From the NCBI GenBank assembly GCA_024509875.1, contig JAMPIV010012155.1, positions 262,903 to 326,902 on the forward strand: 64,000 nucleotides of DNA, in the 5' to 3' direction. The stretch is from Oreohelix idahoensis (Eukaryota > Mollusca > Gastropoda > Stylommatophora > Oreohelicidae). A model generated the notes under the pieces. The model ran no database searches. It saw nothing but the letters and a program-made list of their open reading frames with translations, and was not told the origin of the DNA. Position 1 is the first letter of the stretch, and each line of letters begins with the position of its first letter. Shown here piece after piece: positions 1-10,591 of the stretch. Made by a program: the position numbers and the translations under genes.

Positions 1-115
1 GATCTTTCCATTAAAGCAGCTGCTATTCACCTTTTTAGCCAAGGGTTTACACCACATTCCATTACACAGTCCACTAAGGTTGCAAAGTCCACACTGTTGT
101 AAGCATCCTCTAGGC
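1..115 (-). pseudogene. LINE reverse transcriptase fragment (palm motif A)
   Basis: Minus-strand translation contains LEDAYNSVDFATLVDCV followed by NPWLKR-stop-IAAALMERS. This matches the motif A region (D-x-x-x-A-Y/F) of non-LTR reverse transcriptases. A stop codon occupies the place of a tryptophan expected after NPWLKR. The fragment runs off the window edge on its 5' side, so its start is unknown. It ends abruptly where the hAT-type terminus begins at 116. It is a dead fragment; the clade is not resolved. Confidence 0.6.
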
Positions 116-235
116 CAGGGGTCGGCAACCTTTCCATGACAAAGAGCCAAATATTTAATTTTGTGTCCAGTTTAAAAAACTGAAGAGCCGCATGAAAAAA
201 AATAAATAACATGGTATCTCTCATTCAATTTTATA
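116..235. mobile_element. hAT-type element terminus
   Basis: Starts with CAGGGGTCGGCAACCT, the terminal inverted repeat typical of one widespread hAT group, followed by an AT-rich subterminal region with GAGCCAAAT and GAGCCGC motifs. The matching right terminus was not found. It could be the 3' end of the same hAT whose transposase remnant lies on the minus strand at 3075-4528, now separated by later insertions, or an unrelated non-autonomous copy. The inner boundary is approximate. Confidence 0.6.
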
Positions 236-510
236 TATATACTAGCAATAACCCGTCAATATTGACAGGTTTTTAATTATAGTGTGTTGTTTCGGTTACA
301 TGTATTACAGACGGTACTATTACCACTTTGGTCATTTCATTGCAGGCGACCGTCATTAGATATTTGTAGTAAATATTATATGGATGTATTAAATATGAAG
401 ACATGGAGTAACCTTCCTAAATGACATGTGGAGCAGTGATGTTGTTCGTCCATCACGGGTGATGAAGACCACTCTGTTCATCCAATTATTTAGGAATATG
501 TTAGGTTAGT
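236..510. other. Unassigned spacer
   Basis: AT-rich sequence with no ORF or recognised repeat. A short palindrome is present near 256-275 (CCCGTCAATATTGACAGG). Nothing else is supported. Confidence 0.4.
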
Positions 511-1430
511 CTATGGGTACGAAGGTGACTGATGAGCCCGATGCGGGCCTGGAAAGATCTCGGACAGTGTGGGCAGGGAATGTTTGCTTCATGTGAAGGT
601 TTTATTACACGGTCCTTTCTAGCTTGTCTCCGCTGTTCCGCTGCTGCTCTTCTGGATGATTCGCATGCCGCTGCACCTTTACGAAGACATGTGCGCCAAG
701 CAGTTCGGTCTTGCGCAGCAGCTTCCCATGTGTCTGGGTTTATGTCAAAGGTTTTCAATGACGTCTTTAACGTGTCTTTGAAGCGCTTCTTTTGGCCACC
801 ATGGGAGCGTTTACCCTTCTGTATCTCACCATAAAAGAGTATCTTTGGCAGTCGATGGTCTGGCATGCGGACTACATGACCTGCCCAGCGAATCTGTGAC
901 TGCATCAGAATAGTATCAATACTAGGGATACCAGCTCTGTCAAGAACGGCGGTATCCGGGATCTTGTCTTGCCATTTGATGTTCATTATCTTCCTGAGAC
1001 AGACTGTATGGAAGTGGTTTAGCTTCTTTACATGGCGCCTGTATACAGTCCATGTTTCACTTGCATACAGCAGCACTGGAAGCACCGCAGCTCTGTACAC
1101 CTTCAGCTTTGTCTGTAGACTAATGCCACTTCGATGCCAAACGTTGGTGTATAGTCTGCCAAATGTGCTGCTGGCTTTGGAGATCCTGGTGTTCACCTCA
1201 TTATCAATGACAATGTTCTGGGATAGTGTGCTACCAAGGTATGTGAATCTGTTCACAACATTCAGTTTCTCACCATTAACCTTGATGATTGGCTCAGTAT
1301 AAACTGTTCCAGGAGCTGGTTGGTACATGATTTCTGTTTTCTTTGTGTTGATGGTAAGCCCAAAGTTGGCGCAGGCTTCGGAGAATCTATCCACACTATG
1401 CTGCAGATCAGCCTCTGAGCCAGCATTGAG
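511..1430 (-). pseudogene. LINE ORF2 C-terminal region, 5'-truncated
   Basis: Minus-strand reading gives the region after the RT palm of a non-LTR element: a thumb-like stretch with RFTYLGSTLS, LPVLLYASETW and IRWAGHVVRM, then a basic C-terminus ending in a C2H2 zinc finger (CPHCPRSF...HLRTH), then stop. This order (YLG, YG/ASETW, RWxGHV, GKR, WxxxxxDRxxWR, C2H2) is typical of CR1/RTE-like LINE C-termini. Similarity stops near 1430, and the upstream residues of the same open frame look unrelated, so the copy is 5'-truncated there. The frame is open for about 300 codons, suggesting a fairly recent copy. A related but different fragment lies at 40482-40836. Confidence 0.75.
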
Positions 1431-1555
1431 AAGCAGTGATAATGATCTATTGGACCGTAAATTGACTAAATAACAAACATTTCTTTTATGACAACATTTC
1501 TCGTAATTGTTCGTGCATCTTTTAAAATCTTGACTTTCCATAATCAAACTGTTCA

Positions 1556-1722
1556 TGCACTCCGTTATTTGCGCACGTTTCTATTTTTGGGAGAGTGTAT
1601 ATAAGGGAAACAATACAATTATTGTCTAACTTTCAAACACAGTTGCACCCCCTTAGCTGTGGTTGAAAGTTAATGTACTCTCTCGAAAATAGAAAAAGTG
1701 CGCAAATGACGGTGTGCAAGAT
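1556..1722. repeat. Imperfect inverted repeat, possible small MITE
   Basis: The segment near 1556-1608 and the segment near 1670-1722 are imperfect reverse complements (shared TTTGCGCAC, TTTCTATTTT and GAGAGTGTA elements). A roughly 60-bp loop separates them. This could fold into a long hairpin. It has no coding content, and no target duplication was identified. Confidence 0.5.
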
Positions 1723-1762
1723 GTGACTGACCGACCAACGTACTTACGGCGGGTATTATGGT

Positions 1763-1882
<120 letters not shown>

Positions 1883-2833
1883 CACTGCTCAAAAAAAGTT
1901 AAAGGCCACTTTCAATTTTTAGGTCATTTCAACTAAGCTGGTTTTTTTTAAAACCAGAACACTCAGTCAAAAAAGTTTTGCTACATTTTGTTACATGCTT
2001 AAACAATGTTTGTTAATCTGACAATAAATCAAATCTGTGTTACGTGTGTGTACCTCCAAGGTCAATCAAATGTACGTGATGGAAAGGGAAATAATGCATG
2101 TTTGAAAATGCTTCGTATGGCAAAGCCTGTTGATAACATTGCTGAAATTTGCTTTTCACGTGCAAGTTGTGACTATAGTGAACACATGTCACCCTTTTTT
2201 CGGAAGGAACGGGCAATGGATATGTTTGTAACATTTACCATTTTAGCCATGGCTCAGCGAAGACGCTTGACCAATGTTGACAGATGGCGAGCGATGGCAT
2301 GGCTGCAGGATGATGTAGGGCTGCGAGAAGTTGCTAGGAGATTAGGAGTTGCCCACTCTGTCATACAAACTCTGCGTGATCGTTATAATGCAACCGGCAG
2401 TGTCGCAGAACAACGCAAGTCAGGACGTCCAAGGTCTACCACAAGACGGCAAGACACATTTGTTGTTGTATTGGCTCTCAGACAAAGAACAATCACAACA
2501 TACCCATTGCCGTTCCTTCCGAAAAGTGGGTTACATGTGTTCACTATAGTCACGACTTGCACGTGAAAAGCAAATTTCAGCAATGTTATCAACAGGCTTT
2601 GCCATAGGAAGCATTTTCAAACATGCATTATTTCCCTTTCCACCACGTACATTTGATTGACCTTGGAGGTACACACACGTAACACAGATTTGATTTATTG
2701 TCAGATTAACAAACATTGTTTAAGCATGCAACAAAATGCTGCAACACTTTTTTGACTGAGTGTTCAGGTTTTTAAAAAAACAGCTTAGTTGAAATGACCT
2801 AAAAATTGAAAGTGGCCTTTAACTTTTTTTGAG

Positions 2834-2836
<3 letters not shown>
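1883..2836 (+). mobile_element. Tc1/mariner element with ~340-bp inverted repeats
   Basis: The left end starts CACTGCTCAAAAAAAG directly after TA. The right end reads CTTTTTTTGAGCAAT and runs into TATATA. Left arm 1883 to about 2225 and right arm about 2498 to 2836 are near-complete reverse complements, including the 2199-2220 block and its complement near 2504. The outermost 3 bases of the right end appear mutated. Only about 270 bp lies between the arms, encoding the transposase N-terminus, so the element is internally deleted. The host site is TA microsatellite, consistent with TA target choice of this superfamily. Confidence 0.85.
2249..2503 (+). pseudogene. Tc1 transposase N-terminal DNA-binding remnant
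   Basis: Starts at the methionine of MAQRRRLTN and contains a helix-turn-helix like those of Tc1 transposases: GLREVARRLGVAHSVIQTL, then RYNATGSVAEQ and GRPRSTT, the GRPR-type hook between the two paired-like subdomains. The frame then runs into the right inverted repeat. The whole DDE catalytic domain is missing, so no active protein is possible. An upstream in-frame extension to 2006 lies in the left inverted repeat and is not the native start. Confidence 0.8.

Positions 2837-2918
<82 letters not shown>
2836..2918. repeat. (TA)n microsatellite, distal part
   Basis: Pure TA repeats directly abutting the right end of the Tc1 element. Probably one microsatellite with 1766-1880 before the insertion. 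Confidence 0.9.
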
Positions 2919-2921
<3 letters not shown>

Positions 2922-3074
2922 GAAATAATAAACATAATTTTTCAAATTCCATTTTACTACACAATTAGTAATACAATTTTTTTAGTAACAAATATTCAGA
3001 TAAGATATAACATAATAATAAAATAACATATACAAATGAAAACTTCAGTTTGGTGATATCTGTTTCAAGAGGTT

Positions 3075-4528
3075 TTATAAAAATGACAAGGTTGCCTTTT
3101 CTTTTCTAAACTCTTGAAAGCGATCAGCAAATGAAACTGTCATTTTCTCAATAACTTTTTTGAGGAACCTGAAGTCAATGCTACTTTCAGTAGTTTGCAT
3201 ATGTTCTTTTAATGCTGGGAAGTGTAATAATTTGCCTGTTTTAATGTCTGTAGCAAACAAAGACAGCTTGTACTCAAATGAAAGCACTTCTTCCAAGAAC
3301 AAAATAGCTGTATTGCCCTGTCCTTGGAGTTTTTTTATTTAAAATGTTCAAGTGAGAAGTCATGTCCAGCATGACGTAGAATTTCTGTAACCAATCAGGG
3401 TTTGATAACTCAGGATATTCAAGTTTCTTCTCGTTCAGCCATATCCTTACTTCATTAAGACAAGCAGCAAACCTCATCAGAACCTTGCCTCTAGATAATC
3501 ACCGTACCTTACTATGCAAAAGAAGATCAGAGTATTCATGATTGACTTCTTGGAGAAACTCACAAAACTGTCGGTGATTCAGACTACTTGCCATTATTTG
3601 GTTTACAATCGTAACTACTAATTCCATTACCTTCAACATTTCTTCTGGGAAGATTTGTGCACAGAGGGGTTCTTGGTGAATAATGCAGTGAAAAGAAATC
3701 ACATCATGGTTAATACTTTTTGTTAATAAAGTAATGAAACCCTTTTCTCTCCCCCTCATGCTCGAAGCTCCATCTGTAGCAACGGATATGATTTTGTTGA
3801 TATCTATTTCTCTCTTTTGCAAGCATTCAGATACTGCAGTTGTAATATCTTCTCCCCGAGTCTGTCCTCTGAGTGGCAGTAGTTCAATCAACTTTTCTTG
3901 TGGTCCTTTAGAGTTTACATATCTGCAAATGAGAGCAACTTGTGCAATGTCATCCCCATCACATGACAAAGAATATCCTGATGCTGATTTAATGCCTTCA
4001 GTTTGCTGGCTAGTTATATCAGTGGCCATCCTCACTGTTCTTTTTTTTTTTACAGTCTTTGCAGACAGTGGCAAGTCTTTAATTTTTTTCATAATTTCAC
4101 TTTTGTTTTGAAAATCTTTAAAAAGAGGCTCAGATATTTTAATAAAACATTCTTTCAAGTATTCTCCATCTGAAAATGGTTTTCCACGACGTGCAATTTC
4201 TTGGGTAGCCACAAAAGTAGCATCCGTAACATTACTTGATGATTTTATCCATGAGGAAAATATATTCTGAGTTGTAGCTGCTTTACACTGTAGCTCAAGG
4301 GCTACTTTTTTTTTCTGGCATCAACCTTTGAATACTTTTTGGCAAATTCACTGTGCATTTTATAAAAATGTCTTGCCACATTGGATTTCTCATTTTGAGT
4401 AAGTTTGTCATTGCAAATAAGGTACTGTGGGAGTCCATTATTATTTGATATGAACAAGTAATTTACTCTGTTTTAAATTCCCTCTTTTCATCTTCAACTT
4501 TTCTCTTTTTTGCTTGTGATCTTGGCAT
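3075..4528 (-). pseudogene. hAT transposase-like pseudogene
   Basis: Minus-strand reading starts at MPRSQAKKRKVEDEKREF and breaks at a stop after about 21 codons. It resumes in shifted frames with FAKKYSKVDA, then a long open stretch 4212-3499 (IARRGKPFSDGEYLKECF, SLSCDGDDIAQVALICRYV, SVATDGASSMRGREKGF, SFHCIIHQEPLCAQ), then pieces at 3477-3274 and 3302-3075. The motif series GKPF-DGE / D(I)AQV / DGA-SM-G / FHCIIHQE-LC is that of the hAT transposase family that also gave GTF2IRD2- and ZBED5-like genes. The C-terminal hAT dimerisation region is not seen, so the copy is truncated near 3040. Several frameshifts and stops make it non-functional. Confidence 0.8.
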
Positions 4529-4814
4529 TTTCCTGTTTGAACAAAGTTTTTGAATAAAGTTTTAAAATAATTTTTCAAAACAGATTAAAAATATTAAAAC
4601 AAATTTTTGTACAACAGTTTGTCACATAAATTGTATTTTTTAATCAACGTGAATTTATTTGAAGCTGCTGGTGTAGGCTGAGTTAAATTTTGGTAAATAA
4701 TAATAATAATTAATTAATTTTATTCATAATTAAGAAGTTTACAAACTATCAATAATCATTGATTATTGTTAATTTATTTTGTAAGCATTTGATATTCCCT
4801 TAAATAAATTTCCA

Positions 4815-5575
4815 GTGGAATCTGACTAAACAGCTTGATGATCTGGATTTTGCAGATGACTTGGCTCTTCTGTCCCATAACCATAATCAGATGCAAGAGA
4901 AAATGAAAATTCTCGATCAGAGGTCACAACAAGTGGGCCTGAAAATACACAGGGAAAAGACAAAGATTATGAGAATAAATGCAAGGAATGATAACAAGGT
5001 TGAACTTGAAGAAACACCACTAAAGGATGTAGAATCGTACACATATCTTGGCAGTAATATAGACAGAGTTGGAGGGACAGACAATGATATCAAAATAAGA
5101 ATAAAAAAAGCAAGAGGAGCTTTCACTGCATTGGGAAACATATGGAGAACAAGAGAAATCAAGTCCAACACGAAAATAGGAATCTTCAACTCAAATTCAA
5201 ATCAGTCTTATTGTATGACTCTGAGACATGGAGAGCAACAAAAACAACAATCAAAAAGCTACAGACTTTTATAAACGGCTGCTTGCATAGAATAGAAGGA
5301 CTGAGATGGTATGACAAAGTCACAAATGTGGAATTTATGACAAGAACCAGACAAGTGCTAGTGGAACAAGAGTTGAGAAGAAGATGCTGGTGATGGGTAG
5401 GACACACATTGAGGAAACCTGTTGATAGCATTACAAGGCAGTCCTTGTTCTGGAATCCACAGGGAAGAGAGGCAAAGGTAGACCTTGAGCGGATGGCACA
5501 GAACAGGAGGACTTGGCATGTGTTTGTTGAAGGCCTATGCTCCTTGGGGAGCTAAAGGGTATTGATTAAATGGTA
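4815..5575 (+). pseudogene. RTE-like LINE 3' half
   Basis: Plus-strand fragment covering the end of the RT domain and C-terminus: DLDFADDLALLSHNHNQM (FADD motif C), VGLKIHREKTKIM, YTYLGSNIDRVGG, then after a frameshift VLLYDSETWRATK, INGCLHRI, RWYDKVTN, RRRCW-stop-WVGHTLRKP. This is the classic RTE-type endonuclease-reverse transcriptase C-terminus. The 5' end is truncated near 4815. The tail reads TTGGGGAGCTAAAGGGTATTGATT, typical of this family; a similar tail in reverse lies near 4.43e4. At least one frameshift near 5195 and one stop make it dead. Confidence 0.8.
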
Positions 5576-5740
5576 CTTTATGGAGAGATATAAATTTATC
5601 AACAACCTTATAGAGAGATATAAATTTATAAATGAGTTTAATTGTACTTTATAGAGATATTTAAATTTATCAGCAAGCTAATTGTGCTTTATATAGAGAT
5701 AGCAATTAATCAGACAGTAAAGCTGACAGTAAAGTAATAA
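5576..5740. repeat. Short degenerate tandem repeat
   Basis: Three to four imperfect copies of a roughly 45-55 bp unit containing TACTTTATAGAGAGATATAAATTTAT, just downstream of the RTE tail and upstream of the first host exon. Confidence 0.6.
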
Positions 5741-5802
5741 AAGATGATATTATGTTTTATTTGTGGAAGTCACTGATCTAGTGTATATTTTTGTACATTC
5801 AG

Positions 5803-5960
5803 CTCCTCAAGACAGAAACCATACAGTCTCCATGCCAGACCTGTCAAGGCCACCAACCTCCGTTAACCAACCACTTTCCTATGCTTCCTTGACCGCAGAT
5901 CATAAGAAGAAGAAAGGATTTTTATCCTTTTTAGGGAAGAAGGATAAGAAAAGCAAGTCT
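5803..5960 (+). CDS. COBL: COBL-like (cordon-bleu) internal exon 1 of window
   Basis: Exon bounded by acceptor ...TACATTCAG at 5801-5802 and donor GT at 5961 (GTGAGT). It encodes about 52 residues: APQDRNHTVSMPDLSRPPTS, then a serine/leucine stretch, then a very basic HKKKKGFLSFLGKKDKKSK. Vertebrate cordon-bleu has a similar EKKKFLGFF basic segment between its N-terminal ubiquitin-like domain and its KRAP motifs, so the order agrees with the next exon. It starts one base into a codon and ends on a codon boundary, which fits the phase-0 start of the exon at 34179. Cordon-bleu nucleates actin through WH2 domains and is cytoplasmic/cortical; the basic stretch may help bind membranes or SH3 partners (inference). 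Upstream exons lie outside the window. Confidence 0.72.
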
Positions 5961-6019
5961 GTGAGTAAATAGTTTCTTCTGTAGCCATTGTGTACAAGTA
6001 CAGTGTACATAATCACATC

Positions 6020-7212
6020 ATGTTTAGTGTGTTATTATGTCGTGTACATGTAATAAAAATGTTTAGTGAGTTGGTGTGTCATGTGTATGTGTCTTAAACA
6101 TATTTAGTGAGTGTGTCAAGTGTACATGTAATAAAACATGTTTAGTGAGTTATTGTGTCAAGTGTACATGTAATAAAACATGTTTAGTGAGTTGGTGTGT
6201 CAAGTGTACATGTAATAAAACATGTTTAGTGCGTTATTGTGTCAAGTGTACATGTAATAAAACATGTTTAGTGAGTTGGTGTGTCAAGTGTACATGTAAT
6301 AAAACATGTTTAGTGAGTTATTGTGTCAAGTGTACATGTAATAAAACATGTTTAGTGAGTTGGTGTGTCAAGTGTACATGTAATAAAACATGTTTAGTGA
6401 GTTATTGTGTCAAGTGTACATGTAATAAAAATGTTTAGTGAGTTGGTGTGTCAAGTGTACATGTAATAAAACATGTTTAGTGAGTTATTGTGTCAAGTGT
6501 ACATGTAATAAAACATGTTTAGTGAGTTGATGTGTCAAGTGTACATGTAATAAAACATGTTTAGTGAGTTATTGTGTCAAGTGTACATGTAATAAAACAT
6601 GTTTAGTGAGTTATTGTGCCAAGTGTACATGTAATAAAACATGTTTAGTGAGTTGGTGTGTCAAGTGTACATGTAATAAAACATGTTTAGTGAGTTATTG
6701 TGTCAAGTGTACATGTAATAAAACATGTTTAGTGAGTTATTGTGTCAAGTGTACTTGTAATAAAACATGTTTAGTGAGTTATTGTGTCAAGTGTACATGT
6801 AATAAAACATGTTTAGTGAGTTATTGTGTCAAGTGTACATGTAATAAAACATGTTTAGTGAGTTGGTGTGTCAAGTGTACATGTAAAAAACATGTTTAGT
6901 GAGTTGGTGTGTCAAGTGTACATGTAATAAAACATGTTTAGTGAGTTGGTGTGTCAAGTGTACATGTAATAAAACATGTTTAGTGAGTTATTGTGTCAAG
7001 TTTACATGTAATAAAACATGTTTAGTGAGTTATTGTGTCAAGTGTACATGTAATAAAACATGTTTAGTGAGTTATTGTGTCAAGTGTACATGTAATAAAA
7101 CATGTTTAGTTAGTTATTGTGTCAAGTGTACATGTAGTAAAACATGTTTAGTGAGTTATTGTGTCAAGTGTACATGTAATAAAACATGTTTAGTGAGTTA
7201 TTGTGTCAAGTC
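6020..7212. repeat. 42-bp minisatellite, about 28 copies
   Basis: Tandem unit of 42 bp around GTGTACATGTAATAAAACATG plus TTTAGTGAGTTRTTGTGTCAA. It starts about 60 bp after the exon donor at 5961. Two variants (GAGTTATTG and GAGTTGGTG) alternate regularly in the first half, implying an 84-bp higher-order unit; later copies are mostly the ATT variant. The length is a multiple of 3, so open frames with a CVKCTCNKTCLVS 14-residue repeat run through it. These are artefacts: they are intronic, and their stops coincide with single-base indels. Confidence 0.95.
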
Positions 7213-7358
7213 ATTGTATATCATCATCATCATCATTTTCCTTAAGACTCCCTTATGAAGTATGGAGCCAACATTGCAGCTGAACCCCTTACAAGAAACC
7301 TTCACAAAACATTCACATGCTCTTGCAGTGATGGTTTCTGTGACACATGTGGTTGCTA
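7213..7358. repeat. (ATC)n and a short dispersed sequence
   Basis: A short ATC run (7219-7238) is followed by TTCCTTAAGACTCCCTTATG and CACATGCTCTTGCAGTG. A diverged relative occurs near 41300-41420 (ATC run, CTTATGTGCTCC, ACATGATCTTG). This suggests an old dispersed repeat. Confidence 0.5.
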
Positions 7359-7875
7359 GTCCCATTATATATTGTAAGCTATTGTAATAAGTCAATAAGT
7401 CCCATTATATATTGTAAGCTATTGTAATAAGTCAATAAGTCCCATTATATATTGTCAGCTCTTGTAATAAGTCAATAAGTCCCATTATATATTGTCAGCT
7501 ATTGTAATAAGTCAATAAGTCCCATTATATATTGTAAGCTATTGAAATAAGTCAATAAGTCCCATTATATATTGTCAGCTATTGTAATAAGTCAGTAAGT
7601 CCCATTATATATTGTAAGCTATTGTAATAAGTCAATAAGTCCCATTATATATTGTAAGCTATTGTAATAAGTCAATAAGTCTCATTATATATTGTAAGCT
7701 ATTGTAATAAGTAAATAAGTCTCATTATATATTGTAAGCTATTGTAATAAGTAAATAAGTCCCATTATATATTGTAAGCTATTGTAATAAGTACATAAGT
7801 CCCATTATATATTGTAAGCTATTGTAATAAGTAAATAAGTCCCATTATATATTGTAATCTATTGTAATAAGTCAA
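7359..7875. repeat. 40-bp minisatellite, about 13 copies
   Basis: Tandem unit of 40 bp: AAGTCCCATTATATATTGTA plus AGCTATTGTAATAAGTCAAT, with substitutions at a few fixed positions (TCAGCT/TAAGCT, GTCAAT/GTAAAT, CCC/CTC). No coding potential. Confidence 0.95.
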
Positions 7876-10580
7876 TTGTTTATGTTTTTAAAATATAAGT
7901 GTAGTGTTGCTTTATTTTGCTAAGATAGTCACTGTGACAGTACAGGTGGTACTAAGGGGAACTTAGTAGTTAGACTATCTCCTTAAAGGTTAAGAAGAGT
8001 TGTCTCTTTTTTTTTTCCTTTTCTTTTTATACAGAGGGCGTGATGTGTAGTATAGTGGTCTAGTCTTCTAGTTCAGTAGACTCGCTATCGCAAGAGTTGT
8101 TATTTCCTAGAAGAGGTTTTACTGACCCAGGTTCTTTTGGATCTCATTTATGATGGAGACCTTGTGGTTAGATAAATATTCAAATTCCATACAGATAATT
8201 TCAAAAATGGTGACAGTCAAGTATTTACCAAGCCAGGGTAGTACAAATTTTCAGCTGTTATTGGTATAGGTTCCAAATCCGGAGTATTCTCAAAACATGC
8301 TCATCTCAATTCACTATGGTTACTGATTTGAGATTTTTCTCTTTTCAGATAAACAAACAAACAATCCTTTGTTCGTACACTTTCTCATTCAATTATCTCA
8401 AATATAGCGTTCCTTTGTGGGGATCCTCTACATCGTTCTTGTGTTACTAATTGATTAGCCCTCTATATCTGTTTAGTTGCAAGGTGCTATCAATTTCTAA
8501 AACCATTTTTTTTTTAAAGACCTATTAACAGTCTATGTCACAATCGAGCAAAACATCTTAGTCACGTGCTTACCTCGTGCAAATAATGTACGACATACCT
8601 CGTGGCTGAGTAACACTCTGATCTGTAAATACCAACTGGTTGTATACAAAATCGTGAATCAAATTCAATGGCGAAGAACGAATATTCTTCACCGACGAGA
8701 CCTAAGGTTTTGTTTCTAACCAGGGGGTGGTCACAATCGCAAACCGCCACGCCCGTACAGTTAGAACACCTTATATGCAATGGTCATATTTGTCTTTTCT
8801 CTTTTCAAACTCGAGTCAGACTCCCCAATTCTTCAATACCCTGGGATATATACCCAAAAGCAGTGCCTAGCTGACTACTAATGCATGTTTTCCATTCGTT
8901 GGTAGACCGGAAACCATTGATACATGGCTTTTGATTGGTCTTCCGGTCTAACTTGTTGTAGCGAGATATCCTTGATACACCCCGCCCAAATAGAATAATA
9001 TTACAGCATTTGAATTTTTTTCCACTACACCAAGATAAAATATTACTGCTTATAATTCCACTACTATAGTGATAAATTAGCAAGGGTAAAATCAAACTGT
9101 TAAAAATAAAACTAACTAAAGCATTCTTAGAAGCTATTAATAGTACAACATGCGACAGTGTGTCGTTAGGCCCCGTTTCTTGAAACACAAGACGCGTGGC
9201 AAATATTTGAATATTTGTTAGCGAGCGGGCAAGTCTCACCTACCAAACCCCACTTTTCCTACACCCGTACTAATTGTTAGGAAGGACGGATAGACAGCTT
9301 GGCATCGGTCCAAATCGCCACCGTCTTGAAAATACAAGGAGAGGGGGGAAGAGGTAGTTAAAGTGACAAAAGTTAGCCTAACTTGTTACTTGGCAACTGA
9401 AACGACTAACGCATATGTGCAGTGAAAGAGAGGGGGGGGGGGGGGAAGGAAAAGAGGAAACTTAGATAATTATTTCTTCGGAAAGAAAGAAGAATACAGA
9501 AATAAAAAGGGATTTTGAAAAGTTATGATAATATTGTTTATTAAAAGATCATATTATTCCTTATAATGAATTACCTTGCCGGATAGAAAAGTATTGTAGT
9601 TGGAATAAATAAAGAGGAAAAGTACACAGATGAAAACGAAGATAAAGAAGTATATGAAGTTATAATGGATAGATAAAGGACAGTGGGTCATTTAATAATC
9701 GCTTTTCATCTTTAAAATCGCACAATTAATAACAGAGATATTGTAGAAATAAGAAATTGAGACAAGCAGACAAACGCGCTGATAACTGCTCAGTTTTGAA
9801 AAAGAGGGGATGTTACACTTCTAACGCGTCTGTGAAAAAGGTCAAAGTGGCTAGATTCAAATTTGATTGGGTACTGATATTGGAAAGGGGAGAGATAAAA
9901 CTAAAGGGTGGCCAAGTGAACGCTGCCACTTGAAGAATATTTGTTTACCTAGTCAGATTAAGAACAGTAGCAAAGCCTTGTATGACCCATTGCCTTTGCG
10001 TCTGGATGGCGGCGATCAAGATTGGTGCTCATTGATCGCCAGGTAATCTATACTAGTGTATTATTTCATTGATTGTGGCAAGAGAAATGTTTATTGATAT
10101 CTTTTAAAATATGTAGAGGCTAGCCTAGTTAAGGCGCCCAAAAATTTTGTGTTGTGCGACATTGCCAATGGAAAAGACTTACGACATCATAGCAGTACAT
10201 GCCTAAAGCAGTCTTATAATGAATGTAATTGTATTTGAATATTATCCAAAAACCATTACGACAGTAAGTCAAAAGACCACTGGAAGTCCTTCACAGTGTC
10301 ACAGTGTTTAAATGACACCTGAACACCTACTTACAATGTTGGGAAAAGAAAATAATTATAGGTTACCAGAAGGAGAGTGTAGACCCCACCTGATGATATG
10401 AAAGAAAGTCAATGTTTGAAGTGACAGTGGCGATGTAGCCATATGGGGAGAAGAAGATAAACACTGGTAAAAACTGTCATACCAACTAAGGTGGATGAAA
10501 TGGGTTGTTGTGAAGAGCTGACTCTCTTTGTTATGAAATGTATATTGTTTATCTTGTGGAATCATAGTATAAATATGATG
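7876..10580. other. Intronic sequence without recognised features
   Basis: About 2.7 kb in which I see no convincing ORF, RNA gene or known repeat. Small items only: a 14-16 base G run near 9429-9444 and a perfect 9-bp-stem hairpin at about 10012-10041 (GGCGATCAA / TTGATCGCC). Confidence 0.5.
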
Positions 10581-10591
10581 TAAAGAAGGGA

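Noticed and set aside
501..1556. Taking the whole 351-codon frame as one LINE protein
   Set aside because: The first ~38 residues show no similarity to LINE proteins; recognisable similarity starts near 1430.
6020..7258. Long open frames with a CVKCTCNKTCLVS repeat, resembling a Cys-rich secreted protein
   Set aside because: The 42-bp unit is a multiple of 3 and lacks stops in one frame; the array is intronic and frames end at single-base indels. No start context or signal peptide.
6020..7875. Possible CRISPR-like arrays
   Set aside because: Whole units repeat head to tail with no unique spacers; the DNA is eukaryotic and intronic.
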